This document shows positions 1 through 8,631 of a stretch of 64,000 nt of DNA, piece after piece. Under the pieces are notes generated by a model that saw only the letters and a list, made by a program, of their open reading frames with translations, was not told the DNA's origin and ran no database searches. The position numbers and the translations under genes are program-made. This stretch comes from Acidobacteriota bacterium (lineage in GTDB: Bacteria > Acidobacteriota > Vicinamibacteria > Vicinamibacterales > CAVVIG01). Position 1 is the first letter of the stretch; every line of letters starts with the position of its first letter. Location: contig QHWB01000057.1 in assembly GCA_003222395.1 (NCBI GenBank), positions 1-64,000 of the forward strand, written 5' to 3'.

Positions 1-349
1 AGCAGCCGGCGGCGAGGTCCGGCAGAATCACCTGCTGGTGATCCGCGCTCAACACGTCGGCGCTCTCGGCCATGAAGTGCACACCGCAGAAGACGATGAA
101 ATCGGCGTCGGGGTGCCTGCTCACCTGCCCGGCGAGCTTGTACGAATCGCCGGTGTAGTCGGCGAACTTGATGACCTCGTCGCGCTGGTAGTGATGTCCG
201 AGAATCACGAGGCGCCGGCCGAGCTTTGCGCGCGCTACGGCAATCCGCCGATCCATTTCCTCATCGGACAGACCGACATACCGCTCGGGCAGCGGCTGCC
301 GCTCGCCGATGTGTTGCTTTTCGTGCTCCGTCAGCAGAGGTATCAGCAC
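1..349 (-). CDS. nadA: quinolinate synthase NadA, 3' part cut by window edge
   Basis: NadA condenses iminoaspartate with dihydroxyacetone phosphate to quinolinate, the first committed step of de novo NAD synthesis, using a [4Fe-4S] cluster. The visible N-terminal 116 residues include the family blocks [23 protein letters not shown] and [16 protein letters not shown]. The C-terminal domains lie beyond base 1. I placed the start at a GTG (347-349), which gives an N-terminus of usual length; no ATG precedes the conserved blocks. It lies 74 bp downstream of mqnE on the same strand and may be co-transcribed with it. Identification is secure; the start is less so. Confidence 0.9.
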   Translation of the reverse strand, partial: MLIPLLTEHEKQHIGERQPLPERYVGLSDEEMDRRIAVARAKLGRRLVILGHHYQRDEVIKFADYTGDSYKLAGQVSRHPDADFIVFCGVHFMAESADVLSADHQQVILPDLAAGC

Positions 350-422
350 GGGTTGTGAAACTTTTCGCAAACTGTTCTAGAAGTATAACACCTGACGCTT
401 CGCTGTGATTCCCCACTCAGCT

Positions 423-1547
423 CTACCCGTCGGTGCCGGTGTGTTCGACCACTCTATACAAGGTGTCGCGCTCGACAGGTTCGCGCCCCGCGGCGCGGAT
501 GAGACGTTCGATCTCGCGCGGCGTCATCGCGGTCGGCGTCTGCGATCCCGCCATGTGGTAAATCTTCTCTTCCTGCACGGTGCCGTCGAGGTCGTCGGCG
601 CCAAACCACAGGCAGGTCTGCGCCACCTCGACGCCTGTTGCAATCCAGAACGCCTTCACGTGCGGAATGTTGTCGACGACGAGCCGCGCGACGGCGTGAA
701 CGCGGAGCGTGTCCGCGGCGCTCGGCGCCGGCAGCTTGCGCATCTGGTTGTTGTCAGGGTGAAACGCGAGCGGGATGAACGCCTGGAAACCGCCGGTGTC
801 GTCCTGCAGCGCGCGGGCGCGCAGCATATGGTCGACGCGCTCTTCCGCCGTCTCGATGTGGCCGTAGAGCATTGTCACGTTCGACCGCATGCCGAGCCGA
901 TGCGCCAGACGGTGAATCGACAGATAACGGTTCGCGTCGCACTTGTTCACGTCGTTCGCGATTTTCCGCCGCACGCGTTCGGCGAAGATTTCGGCGCCGC
1001 CGCCGGGCAGCGAATCGAGTCCCGCATCCATCAATTCGCGCAGCACCTGCTCGTCGCTCTTCCCGTACAAATCGGCGAAGAACGCGATCTCGACCGCGGT
1101 GAAACATTTCAAATGGATGTCCGGCCGAATCTGTTTGAAGCCGCGCAGCAGATCCGTGTAGTAGCGCCACGGCAGATCGGGATGCAGACCGTTGACGACG
1201 TGGATTTCGGTGAGCGGCTGATGGGAGCGCTGCCGCAGCTTGTCCCACGCCTGTTCGAGCGAGAGCGTGTACGCGCCGGGATCGCCTGGCTTCAACCGGG
1301 CGAACGAGCAGAACAGGCAACTGGCGACGCAGACGTTCGTCGCTTCGAGGCGGATGTTGTAGTTGTAGAAGGTGCGGGCGCCGTGGCGCTTCTCGCGCTC
1401 GCGGTTCGCGAGCCACCCGACCACGAGCAGATCGCGACACTCGAAAAGGCGCACTCCATCGGAGAGATCGAGACGGTCGCCGGCTGTGAGCTTCTCCTCG
1501 ACATCAGAGAGGCCGGCAGAGCGGAGGCGAGACTCAGGAAATGCCAA
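423..1547 (-). CDS. mqnE: aminofutalosine synthase MqnE (radical SAM)
   Basis: MqnE is the radical SAM enzyme that joins 3-[(1-carboxyvinyl)oxy]benzoate to SAM, giving aminofutalosine in the futalosine route to menaquinone. The 374-residue protein carries the CX3CX2C cluster motif (CVASCLFC, near residue 87) and the C-terminal signature GADDLDGTVQEEKIYHMAG, which separates MqnE from its paralogue MqnC. The TTG start at 1547 overlaps the end of yjbQ by 14 bp, implying translational coupling. Finding mqnD at 8.6 kb and menG at 27.4 kb supports this route in the organism. Confidence 0.93.
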   Translation of the reverse strand: MAFPESRLRSAGLSDVEEKLTAGDRLDLSDGVRLFECRDLLVVGWLANREREKRHGARTFYNYNIRLEATNVCVASCLFCSFARLKPGDPGAYTLSLEQAWDKLRQRSHQPLTEIHVVNGLHPDLPWRYYTDLLRGFKQIRPDIHLKCFTAVEIAFFADLYGKSDEQVLRELMDAGLDSLPGGGAEIFAERVRRKIANDVNKCDANRYLSIHRLAHRLGMRSNVTMLYGHIETAEERVDHMLRARALQDDTGGFQAFIPLAFHPDNNQMRKLPAPSAADTLRVHAVARLVVDNIPHVKAFWIATGVEVAQTCLWFGADDLDGTVQEEKIYHMAGSQTPTAMTPREIERLIRAAGREPVERDTLYRVVEHTGTDG

Positions 1548-2037
1548 ATATTTGTATTCGGAGCGAGCGCGCGCGCGGACCGTCGAGCTCCGCCATCAGG
1601 ATGCGCTGCCACTGACCGAGGACCACTTCGCCGCCGCTGACCTGGAGCGTCAGGCTGTGACCGAGGATGAGCGCGCGCAGATGCGAGTCGGCGTTCATGC
1701 GATCGCAGTCCGAATGCTGCGGATCGTTGTGCAGCCATTCGGCGTCGCGCGCCACCATCTGCTCGAGGAACCGCTTGATGTCCGACAGGAGCGCCGTCTG
1801 GAACTCGTTGATGAAGAGCGCGCAGGTCGTGTGCATCGACCAGAGGCTGACGAGTCCTTCGCGGACGTTAAACTGGCGGACGAACTCCATCACCCGACTG
1901 GTGAGGTCGACGAGCTCGATTCGCTGATCGGTCTGAACGACGATCATTTCCCCGTGAATCGCGAGACCGGCGACTTTCGCCGTGGCCACCTCCTCGACCG
2001 GTTTTTCGCGAACCGTAACGGTCGAACTCTTGCTCAT
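1534..2037 (-). CDS. yjbQ: YjbQ/UPF0047 family protein
   Basis: This 167-residue protein belongs to the UPF0047/YjbQ family, which in E. coli has weak thiamine-phosphate synthase activity and whose true role is unsettled. The family blocks are visible: HTTCALFINE, NADSHLRALILG, LGQWQRILMAELDGPR. I start it at ATG 2037 (MSKSSTV); the longer open frame upstream runs into the riboswitch region on the other strand and is not coding. It heads an operon with mqnE and is divergent from the B12 transport operon. Confidence 0.85.
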   Translation of the reverse strand: MSKSSTVTVREKPVEEVATAKVAGLAIHGEMIVVQTDQRIELVDLTSRVMEFVRQFNVREGLVSLWSMHTTCALFINEFQTALLSDIKRFLEQMVARDAEWLHNDPQHSDCDRMNADSHLRALILGHSLTLQVSGGEVVLGQWQRILMAELDGPRARSLRIQIFGIS

Positions 2038-2117
2038 GCCGTCTCCTCGATTGTGCGGCGAACCGAGTAATGTTATGCAAAAAGCGTCCGATCCCGCAAC
2101 CCTGCTATACTCGCCGC

Positions 2118-2320
2118 ACAACTTGACGCTCACCCCGGCGGCCACGCGAAGTGGGTGCAAAGCCCACACGGTCCCGCCACTGTAAGCGGTTACGCTGCGC
2201 AACACCGTCACTGGGCTCCAATGCGCGATGCGCGAACGAGGCCGGGAAGACGCGCAGGCACGTCCGCGAGTCAGGAAACCTGGCCATCGGAGGCGTCCTT
2301 TCTTCGGCGCGCGAGACGCC
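2118..2320 (+). promoter_or_regulatory. cobalamin riboswitch with expression platform
   Basis: The leader of the B12 uptake operon contains the B12-box core GCCACTGTAAGCGG (about 2177-2190) and, some 80 bases later, a CAGGAAACCTGGCC segment matching the 3' conserved part of cobalamin aptamers. Downstream, GGCGTC (2292-2297) pairs with GACGCC (2315-2320) immediately before the GGGAGG ribosome binding site at 2321-2326, which looks like a translational expression platform. A TATACT hexamer at 2106-2111 may be the -10 box, but I see no clear -35. Boundaries are approximate. Confidence 0.85.
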
Positions 2321-2332
2321 GGGAGGATCCTG

Positions 2333-4513
2333 ATGCGCATGTCCCGCCTGTGGCGGCTGTTGGCCGCCGCGCTCCTGCTCAGCCGCACCGTTTCAGCCGC
2401 AACGCTCAATGGACGCGTCACCGATCCGGATGGTCGTCCTGTTGCGGGCGCTCGCATCGTCGTCGTCGGCGCGCTCGGCGCCGTCGCCGATCGCGAGACC
2501 TCCGCCGACGGCAGCTTCGAGATCGACGCGCTGCCGGCCGGCGTGTACGGCATTCATGTCGTCAAGGATGGATTCACCGCGGATCCGATTCGGGCGGACG
2601 TCGCGGCGTTCGATGCGCGCACGCTCGACTTCGCGCTGCGCGTCAGCGCGCTCGCCGAATCGATCGTCGTGTCGGCATCGCAGATCGAGCTGCCGCTGTC
2701 GCGCGCGGCCGACGCGATGACCGCGATCACCGCCGCCGATCTGGAGGCCCGACAGATCGAAACGGTTGCCGACGCGCTACGGCTCGTGCCGGATCTCGCC
2801 GTCACGCGCAGCGGCGGCCGCGGCGCCATCACGTCGCTCTTCCCGCGCGGCGGCGCCTCGAACTACACGCTCGTGCTCGTCGACGGCATCCGCGCCAACG
2901 CGTTCGGCGGCGGCTACGACTTCGGTCATCTGCCGGCGGCGGAGGTCGACCGCGTCGAGGTGGTTCGTGGACCGGAAAGCGCGCTGTTCGGATCGGATGC
3001 GATTGGAGCGGTCGTGCAGATCGTGACCAAGCGCGGCGGCCGGCCGCGTGGCGACGCGCTCATCGAAGGCGGCAATCAGGGAACCGAGCGTCTTGCCGGA
3101 AGCGCGGCCGGTTCGCGGGATGCGTGGAGCTGGGGCGGCGGCATCGAACAGCGGCGCAGCGACGGCTTCACCGGCGTCGCGCCTGCCACCGGCGAACGCG
3201 TCACGAACGACGACGACCATCTGCGGCACGCATCGGGTTCGCTCGGCTGGCGCCGTCCGAATGGACCGGACCTGCTCATCGGCGGCAACGTCGGCCATGA
3301 CGAGCGCGGCTTTCCGGGACCGTTTGGCACCAACCCGGCCGGCAACTTCACGCACGTCGACCGCGTATCGCGTGGCATCAACGATTCGCGTCAGCTTGGC
3401 GCGCGCCTGAACCATCCATGGTCGTCCCGCGTCCGCCAGCGGATCGATCTCAACGTCTTCGACCGCTCGAGTCAGTTCACGAGCTCCTTCGGGCCGTCGA
3501 CGAGCGGCACACGAAGGGTCGACGGCCGCGTTCAGGAGGATGTCGCGGTCAATCGATCATTTGCAGCCTCGGGCGGCGTGGAAGCAATATCCGAGCGCGC
3601 GTCGAGCACGTTCATCACCGGCGCGGACGGGACGCCGGGGCCAATCCGCAGGGCGGTTACCGGAACATTCGGCGAGGTCCGGTACGTGGCGAGCGAGCGA
3701 CTGTTCGTGACCGGCGGCGCCCGGCTCGAACACTTGAGCCGCGATCGACAGCGAATCAATTCGCTGAACCCGAAGGCGGCCGTCAGCTTCGTCGCGAAAG
3801 CGACGAGGCTGCACGCCAGCGCCGGCACCGGCATCCGCCCGCCCGATGGATTCGAGATCGCGTTCACGGACAATCCCAATCTCAAGCCAGAGCGCAGCCG
3901 GAGCGTTGACGGCGGTGTCGAACAACGTTTCGCCGGAGACGCGCTCGTGGCCGGCGCGACGGCGTTCTTCAACCGCTACGACGATCTCCTCGTCACGGTC
4001 GGACGTTCGCTGCGCGACGCGAGCCGCTACAAGACCGACAACATCTCGAACGCCCAGGCGCGCGGCCTCGAGTTGACGCTCGACGCGCGCCCGCGGCCCC
4101 GGCTGTCGCTGCGCGCCAGCTACGCGTGGGTCGACACGCAGATTCTGTCGGTTGACGGCCTGGCCGCGATCGCACCGCCGCCGTTCAAGGTCGGCGACCC
4201 GCTGCTCCGCCGCCCGAAGCATCAGGGCGCAATCGACCTCGTCTACACGCACGGCCGCGTGAGCGCGTTCGCCGATCTGACGACGCGCGGCCGCGCGCTG
4301 GACGTCGAGCCGAGCTTCGGCGCGTCGGGAGGATTGTTCTTCTCGCCTGGATACGCTGTCGGCAATGCCGGCGCCAGCATCCGCTTCACGCGCAACTTCG
4401 ACGTGTACGCGCGCGTGCTGAACGTGACCGATCGCGCCTACGAAGAGGCGCTTGGCTTTCCCGCGCTTCGCCGCAGCGCGATTGTCGGAGTCCGGGTTGC
4501 TGCAGGTCGATAA
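2333..4513 (+). CDS. btuB: TonB-dependent receptor, BtuB-like cobalamin importer
   Basis: This 726-residue outer-membrane receptor follows the B12 riboswitch and precedes btuD-btuC-btuF, so cobalamin or a related corrinoid is the likely substrate. A signal peptide (MRMSRLWRLLAAALLL, then VSAA) is followed by a carboxypeptidase-regulatory-like domain (about residues 24-100), a plug domain with the ALRLVPDLAVTRSG and VDRVEVVRGPESALFG blocks, and a beta-barrel ending near residue 726. The ATG at 2333 lies 6 bases after GGAGG, which decides the start. The regulatory-like N-terminal domain is typical of Bacteroidota and Acidobacteriota receptors and is absent from E. coli BtuB. Confidence 0.9.
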   Translation: MRMSRLWRLLAAALLLSRTVSAATLNGRVTDPDGRPVAGARIVVVGALGAVADRETSADGSFEIDALPAGVYGIHVVKDGFTADPIRADVAAFDARTLDFALRVSALAESIVVSASQIELPLSRAADAMTAITAADLEARQIETVADALRLVPDLAVTRSGGRGAITSLFPRGGASNYTLVLVDGIRANAFGGGYDFGHLPAAEVDRVEVVRGPESALFGSDAIGAVVQIVTKRGGRPRGDALIEGGNQGTERLAGSAAGSRDAWSWGGGIEQRRSDGFTGVAPATGERVTNDDDHLRHASGSLGWRRPNGPDLLIGGNVGHDERGFPGPFGTNPAGNFTHVDRVSRGINDSRQLGARLNHPWSSRVRQRIDLNVFDRSSQFTSSFGPSTSGTRRVDGRVQEDVAVNRSFAASGGVEAISERASSTFITGADGTPGPIRRAVTGTFGEVRYVASERLFVTGGARLEHLSRDRQRINSLNPKAAVSFVAKATRLHASAGTGIRPPDGFEIAFTDNPNLKPERSRSVDGGVEQRFAGDALVAGATAFFNRYDDLLVTVGRSLRDASRYKTDNISNAQARGLELTLDARPRPRLSLRASYAWVDTQILSVDGLAAIAPPPFKVGDPLLRRPKHQGAIDLVYTHGRVSAFADLTTRGRALDVEPSFGASGGLFFSPGYAVGNAGASIRFTRNFDVYARVLNVTDRAYEEALGFPALRRSAIVGVRVAAGR

Positions 4514-5279
4514 CGTTTCGTTTTCGTACACTTCGTCCCGACGCGTGCTCCAGGACGTGTCGTTCTCCGTCATGCGCGGATCGATCGTCGGCGTGCTGGG
4601 ACCGAACGGTTCGGGAAAAACGACGCTGCTGCGGCTCATCGCCGGCGCGCTTCGACCGTCGAACGGACGGGTGACGCTCGAAGGCGCCGACGTCCTCACG
4701 CTGTCGCGGCGCGACCTCGCCCGCCGCGTCGCGGTCGTGCCGCAGGAGACGCGCACGACGTTCGACTTCAGCGTTCTCGACATCGTGTTGATGGGACGCT
4801 ACCCGCACCTCGGTCCGTTCGAGCTCGAGGGCGCGAGCGACCTGGCCATCGCGCACGATGCGCTCCGGGCCACCGGCACCGACGATCTGGCATCGCGCGC
4901 ATTCGCCACCTTGAGCGGCGGCGAGAAGCAGCGCGTCGTCATCGCGAGCGCGCTCGCGCAGGCGTCGGACGCGCTGCTGCTCGACGAGCCGACGGCATCG
5001 CTCGACGTCGGTTATCAACTCGACGTCGCGTCGCTGCTGGCGAGGCTCAACAGGGATCGCGGCTGCACGATGCTGGTGTGCACACACGATCTCAATCTCG
5101 CTGCGTCGATCTGTGCGGAGCTGGTATTGATCCGTCGCGGACGCTTGATCGACCGGGGCGCGCCCGAGACAGTTTTGACGACCGCGAACATCCGGTCCCT
5201 TTACGACGTGGACGCCGAGATCGCGTATCACCCGCGGGCTCGGCGTCTGACGGTGGTGCCGATTGGCCGGGCGCAATGA
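4497..5279 (+). CDS. btuD: cobalamin ABC transporter ATPase BtuD
   Basis: This is the ATPase of the BtuCD-F importer. It shows Walker A GPNGSGKT, the signature LSGGEKQRV, Walker B ALLLDEP and the H-loop CTHDLN. The likely start is TTG 4497, six bases after GGAG and 17 bp inside the end of the receptor gene; an in-frame ATG at 4452 would add 15 residues encoded deep inside the receptor gene and lacks a good ribosome site. The length from TTG is 260 residues, usual for FecE/BtuD proteins. It is co-transcribed with the receptor under the riboswitch. Confidence 0.9.
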   Translation: MLQVDNVSFSYTSSRRVLQDVSFSVMRGSIVGVLGPNGSGKTTLLRLIAGALRPSNGRVTLEGADVLTLSRRDLARRVAVVPQETRTTFDFSVLDIVLMGRYPHLGPFELEGASDLAIAHDALRATGTDDLASRAFATLSGGEKQRVVIASALAQASDALLLDEPTASLDVGYQLDVASLLARLNRDRGCTMLVCTHDLNLAASICAELVLIRRGRLIDRGAPETVLTTANIRSLYDVDAEIAYHPRARRLTVVPIGRAQ

Positions 5280-5283
5280 TGAA

Positions 5284-5346
5284 GTCCGGCCGAAGCCGGA
5301 CGCCACCGTCGATCGTGAGAAGGTGCGGCCGAAGGCGGACCGCCCG
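5284..5346. repeat. pair of REP-like hairpins between btuD and btuC
   Basis: Two similar short hairpins sit in tandem. The first has a perfect stem, GTCCGGC (5284-5290) with loop CGAA and GCCGGAC (5295-5301). The second (about 5323-5340) has the same architecture with an imperfect stem. They resemble the other short hairpins in this window that end in GCC or CTAC. They occupy the only btuD-btuC gap and would be translated if btuC began at its upstream ATG (5263). Confidence 0.6.
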
Positions 5347-5358
5347 ATCCGCGCTCGG

Positions 5359-6345
5359 ATGATCGCGACAGTCGCCGGCTTCGGCGCATTGTTGGTGCTG
5401 ACGTGCCTCCTGGCGCCGCTGGCCGGCACGACACACATCTCGCTCGCTCGCGCGTTCGATCGATCGCAGGCGTTCGCCGACAACGTCGACGCGCAGATCT
5501 TCTTCATCGCGCGCCTGCCGCGCGTAGCCGCCGCCGCGATCGTGGGCGCCGGACTGGCGGCCGCAGGCGTGGTCTTTCAGGCGCTGCTTCGCAATCCGCT
5601 CGCGGCGCCCGAAACGCTCGGCGTCTCGATCGGCGCGTCGGTCGGCGCGATGGTGGCCATCACGTTTTTGCCGCCTTTTTCGATCGGCGGTCTGTCGGCT
5701 GTTCCGCTCGCCAGCTTTGCCGGCTCGCTGGGCGCGCTGGCGATCGTGTACGGGCTGTCGGCCGCGCGCGGCCGCGGCATGTCGTCGACCGTCCTCCTGC
5801 TCGGCGGCGTGGTATTGACGACTTTTCTCGGCGCCGTCGTGAACTTCATTCAGTACGTCTCGGATTTTTCTCAGACATTCCGAACCGTCCGCTGGTTGAT
5901 GGGATCGCTCGACGTCGGCGGGTACGCGCCGATCGCTGCCGCGCTCGTGCCGCTCGCGCTCGCGACGTTCGGATACGCCACCCTGCCGCGCGCCCTCGAT
6001 CTCATGAGCCTGGGACCCGAAGCGGCGGCCGCGCGCGGCGTCGACGTGCCGCGCGCCGAACGGATCGCGCTCGTCAGCGCATCGCTCTCGACGGGCGCTG
6101 CTGTGTCGCTCAGCGGTCCGATCGGTTTCGTGGGCATCGTCGTGCCGCACCTGATTCGGCTGATGGTCGGCGCCGATCATCGTCTGGTGCTGCCCGCGTC
6201 GGCGCTGTTCGGCGGCGCCTTTCTGATCGGTTGCGATCTGGTCGCCCGATCGGCGCTCGCGCCGATCGAGCTGCCGGTCGGCATCGTCACCGCGTTCATC
6301 GGCGGTCCTTTCTTCCTGTGGCTGCTCTTCACGCGGTTGCGATGA
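5359..6345 (+). CDS. btuC: cobalamin ABC transporter permease BtuC
   Basis: This is the FecCD-family inner-membrane permease of the B12 importer. It has many hydrophobic helices, the family blocks RLPRVAAAAIVGAGLAAAG and LLRNPLAAPETLGVS, and the L-loop-like stretch GPIGFVGIVVPHLIR. From ATG 5359 the product is 328 residues, the usual size, and begins at the first membrane helix. An in-frame ATG at 5263 would add 32 charged residues encoded by the REP-like hairpin pair, so I prefer the later start. The stop overlaps the btuF start (ATGA). Confidence 0.9.
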   Translation: MIATVAGFGALLVLTCLLAPLAGTTHISLARAFDRSQAFADNVDAQIFFIARLPRVAAAAIVGAGLAAAGVVFQALLRNPLAAPETLGVSIGASVGAMVAITFLPPFSIGGLSAVPLASFAGSLGALAIVYGLSAARGRGMSSTVLLLGGVVLTTFLGAVVNFIQYVSDFSQTFRTVRWLMGSLDVGGYAPIAAALVPLALATFGYATLPRALDLMSLGPEAAAARGVDVPRAERIALVSASLSTGAAVSLSGPIGFVGIVVPHLIRLMVGADHRLVLPASALFGGAFLIGCDLVARSALAPIELPVGIVTAFIGGPFFLWLLFTRLR

Positions 6346-7193
6346 CTCGACGAACCTTCTTGCTCGTGGTCGTTTTCGGCGCGATGGGGCTGGCCGCGGA
6401 GCCGCCCCGCCGAATCGTCTCCCTCATCCCGGCCGTCACCGAAATGATCTTCGCGATGGGCGCAGGCGACCGCGTCGTCGGCGTCAGCGCCTACGATCGG
6501 TACCCGCCACAGGTCGATCGCATCGCGCGCGTGGGGGGACTGATCGATCCGAACGTCGAGCGAATCTTCTCTCTGAAGCCGGACCTGGTCATCGTCTACG
6601 ACACGCAGGAAGACCTGAAGCAGCGCCTCGACCGCGCGGCGATTCCGTTCTACCGCTACGAGCACCGGACGCTGCCCGACATCGCTGCGACGATGCGGTC
6701 GGTCGGCGCGCGGATCGGCGCGGCCGAGCGGGCGAATCAGCTCGCCACCGGAATGGAAGCGGACCTCGATGCGATCCGCCGGACGGTGAGCGGTGAACCA
6801 CGTTTCAAGACGCTCCTCGTCTTCGGCCGCGATCCCGGATCGCTCCGCAATGTCTACGCGAGCGGCGGATACGGGTTTCTCCACGACATGCTCGAAGCCG
6901 CCGGTGGCGACGACGTGTTCGCCGACACGAAACAGCAGTCGGTGCAGGCTTCGACGGAAATGATTCTGGCGCGCCGCCCGGAAGTGATCATCGAGCTGCA
7001 CTATGGCGACAGCGTGAAGTCCACGGAGCTGCGCCGCGAGGCTGCGGTGTGGGACGCGCTGCCTTCGATTCCGGCCGTCCGCAATCACCGTGTCTATCTC
7101 CTCGTCGGCGACGAGTTCGTCGTGCCGGGTCCACGGGTGGTGAACGCGACGCGAACGCTCGCCCGCATGCTCCATCCATCGGTGTTCAGATGA
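6342..7193 (+). CDS. btuF: cobalamin-binding periplasmic protein BtuF
   Basis: This 283-residue protein is the periplasmic substrate-binding component for BtuCD. A short signal sequence (TRRTFLLVVVFGAMGLAA) is followed by a helical-backbone binding-protein fold: RIVSLIPAVTEMIFAMGAGD at the start of lobe 1, then VERIFSLKPDLVI, and lobe 2 with ASGGYGFLHDMLEAAGG. The start overlaps the btuC stop, and the stop overlaps the next gene by ATGA, so the operon is translationally coupled. Corrinoid specificity is inferred from the riboswitch and the neighbours. Confidence 0.9.
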   Translation: MTRRTFLLVVVFGAMGLAAEPPRRIVSLIPAVTEMIFAMGAGDRVVGVSAYDRYPPQVDRIARVGGLIDPNVERIFSLKPDLVIVYDTQEDLKQRLDRAAIPFYRYEHRTLPDIAATMRSVGARIGAAERANQLATGMEADLDAIRRTVSGEPRFKTLLVFGRDPGSLRNVYASGGYGFLHDMLEAAGGDDVFADTKQQSVQASTEMILARRPEVIIELHYGDSVKSTELRREAAVWDALPSIPAVRNHRVYLLVGDEFVVPGPRVVNATRTLARMLHPSVFR

Positions 7194-7876
7194 AGATCCT
7201 GGTGTCGTGGAGCAGCGGCAAGGACAGCGCATGGATGGTGCACGTGCTCCGGCAGCAGCCGCTGCCAATCGGCGGGCTGCTGACGACGATCAACGAGGCG
7301 GCGCAGCGAGTGGCGATGCACGCGGTGCGCGTCGAACTGCTCGACGCGCAGGCGCAGGCCCTCGGGTTGCCGCTGTGGAAGGTTCCGATTCCTTCACCGT
7401 GTCCGAACGAGACCTACGAACGGCAGATGAGCGCGGCCGTCGCGCGCGCCGCCGCCGACGGATTCACTCACGTCGCGTTCGCCGACCTGTTTCTGCAGGA
7501 CATCCGTCGCTACCGGGAGGATCGCCTGGCAGGAACGGGACTGACGCCGCTGTTTCCCCTCTTCGGAGACGAGGGGACCACGGGGGCGCTCGCGCGCGAG
7601 ATGATTGCCGCGGGCCTGCGGGCGCGGATCACGTGCGTCGATCCGCGACAGCTCGATCCGCGGTTCGCCGGGCGCGATTTCGACCGACGACTGCTGAGCG
7701 ATCTGCCCGCGTCAGTCGATCCGTGCGGTGAGCGCGGAGAGTTCCATACCTTCGCATACGCCGGACCGATGTTCCCGAAGCCGATCGCCATCGACATCGG
7801 CACGACGGTCGAGCGCGACGGCTTCTTGTTCACGGATCTCACATGCCCCGCTATCCCGAGCGCATCGTCTGTCTGA
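7190..7876 (+). CDS. PP-loop ATPase, diphthine-ammonia-ligase-like (COG2102 type)
   Basis: This 228-residue protein has the PP-loop VSWSSGKDSAW at its N-terminus and looks like the Diphthami_syn_2/COG2102 family, whose eukaryotic member amidates diphthine using ATP and ammonium. Bacteria lack diphthamide, so the substrate is unknown. It is coupled by ATGA to btuF and overlaps the next corrinoid-binding-like gene by 34 bp, which suggests a job in corrinoid salvage or modification. That is inference from context only. Conserved-looking stretches include CPNETYERQM and HVAFADLFLQDIRRYRE. Confidence 0.75.
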   Translation: MKILVSWSSGKDSAWMVHVLRQQPLPIGGLLTTINEAAQRVAMHAVRVELLDAQAQALGLPLWKVPIPSPCPNETYERQMSAAVARAAADGFTHVAFADLFLQDIRRYREDRLAGTGLTPLFPLFGDEGTTGALAREMIAAGLRARITCVDPRQLDPRFAGRDFDRRLLSDLPASVDPCGERGEFHTFAYAGPMFPKPIAIDIGTTVERDGFLFTDLTCPAIPSASSV

Positions 7877-8631
7877 CCGAAGAAACGACCGAGACGCTGT
7901 ATTTGCTCGGCCAGGGTCACCGCATCGTCGGCGTGTCGGGCTACACCGTGCGCCCGCCCGAGGCGCGGCAGAAGCCCAAGATCTCCGCGTTCATCAATGC
8001 GAAGTTCGACAAGATCGAGGCGCTGCAGCCCGATCTGGTGCTCGCGTTCTCCGATCTGCAGGCGGACCTCGCATCCGAGCTGGTCAGGCGCGGCATCACC
8101 GTCGTGACGTTCAATCAGCGAACCGTTGCCGAGATCCTGCAGATGATTCGAATGCTCGGCGGGCTCGTCGGCTGCCAGCGCGAGGCCGAACAGCTCGCCG
8201 ATCGGTTGTCAGCCGATCTCGATCGGCTTCGCGACGCGGCATCGCGGCTCCCCGGGCGCCTTCGCACGTTCTTCGAGGAATGGGACGAGCCGCTGATTTC
8301 AGCGATTCGATGGGTGGAGGAGCTGGTCGAAATCGCCGGCGGCGCGCCGATCTTCCCGGAGCTGTCAGCCGCAAGACTGGCCAAGGATCGCATCGTCGAT
8401 CCAGCGGAGGTGGCGCGTCGGGATCCGCAGATCGTCTTCGCGTCGTGGTGCGGAAAGAAGGTCCGAGCGGAAACCATTCGATCGCGCCCTGGATGGGATC
8501 GCGTGAGCGCCGTGCGGGACGATCGGATCTACGAGATCAAATCGACTTACATCCTGCAACCGGGACCGGCGAGCCTCACGGAAGGCGTCCGCCGGCTGCA
8601 CGAGGTTCTCAGCTCGCAAATTCCACGGTGA
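7843..8631 (+). CDS. second BtuF-like binding protein without signal peptide
   Basis: This 262-residue protein has the BtuF/FecB fold: RIVCLTEETTETLYLLGQGH, then FDKIEALQPDLVLAFSD, and lobe 2 with VEELVEIAGGAPIFPEL. Unlike the upstream BtuF it begins MPRYPERIV, with no hydrophobic signal segment, so it is predicted to be cytoplasmic. Such proteins are usually annotated as cobalamin-binding proteins of unknown role. It overlaps the PP-loop gene and is the last gene of the riboswitch operon; its 3' end overlaps the convergent mqnD by 23 bp. A cytosolic corrinoid carrier or chaperone is one possible reading. Confidence 0.8.
   Translation: MPRYPERIVCLTEETTETLYLLGQGHRIVGVSGYTVRPPEARQKPKISAFINAKFDKIEALQPDLVLAFSDLQADLASELVRRGITVVTFNQRTVAEILQMIRMLGGLVGCQREAEQLADRLSADLDRLRDAASRLPGRLRTFFEEWDEPLISAIRWVEELVEIAGGAPIFPELSAARLAKDRIVDPAEVARRDPQIVFASWCGKKVRAETIRSRPGWDRVSAVRDDRIYEIKSTYILQPGPASLTEGVRRLHEVLSSQIPR

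Noticed and set aside
2083-2111. Canonical sigma-70 promoter for the B12 operon
   Set aside because: A TATACT hexamer is present but no -35 hexamer lies 15-19 bases upstream, so I noted it only within the riboswitch entry.
1534-2553. 339-residue version of yjbQ
   Set aside because: The extra N-terminal 172 codons run through the opposite-strand riboswitch and receptor start and resemble no protein; MSKSS at 2037 fits the family.
4452-4497. btuD start at ATG 4452
   Set aside because: It would add 15 residues encoded inside the receptor gene without a ribosome site; TTG 4497 follows GGAG at proper spacing.
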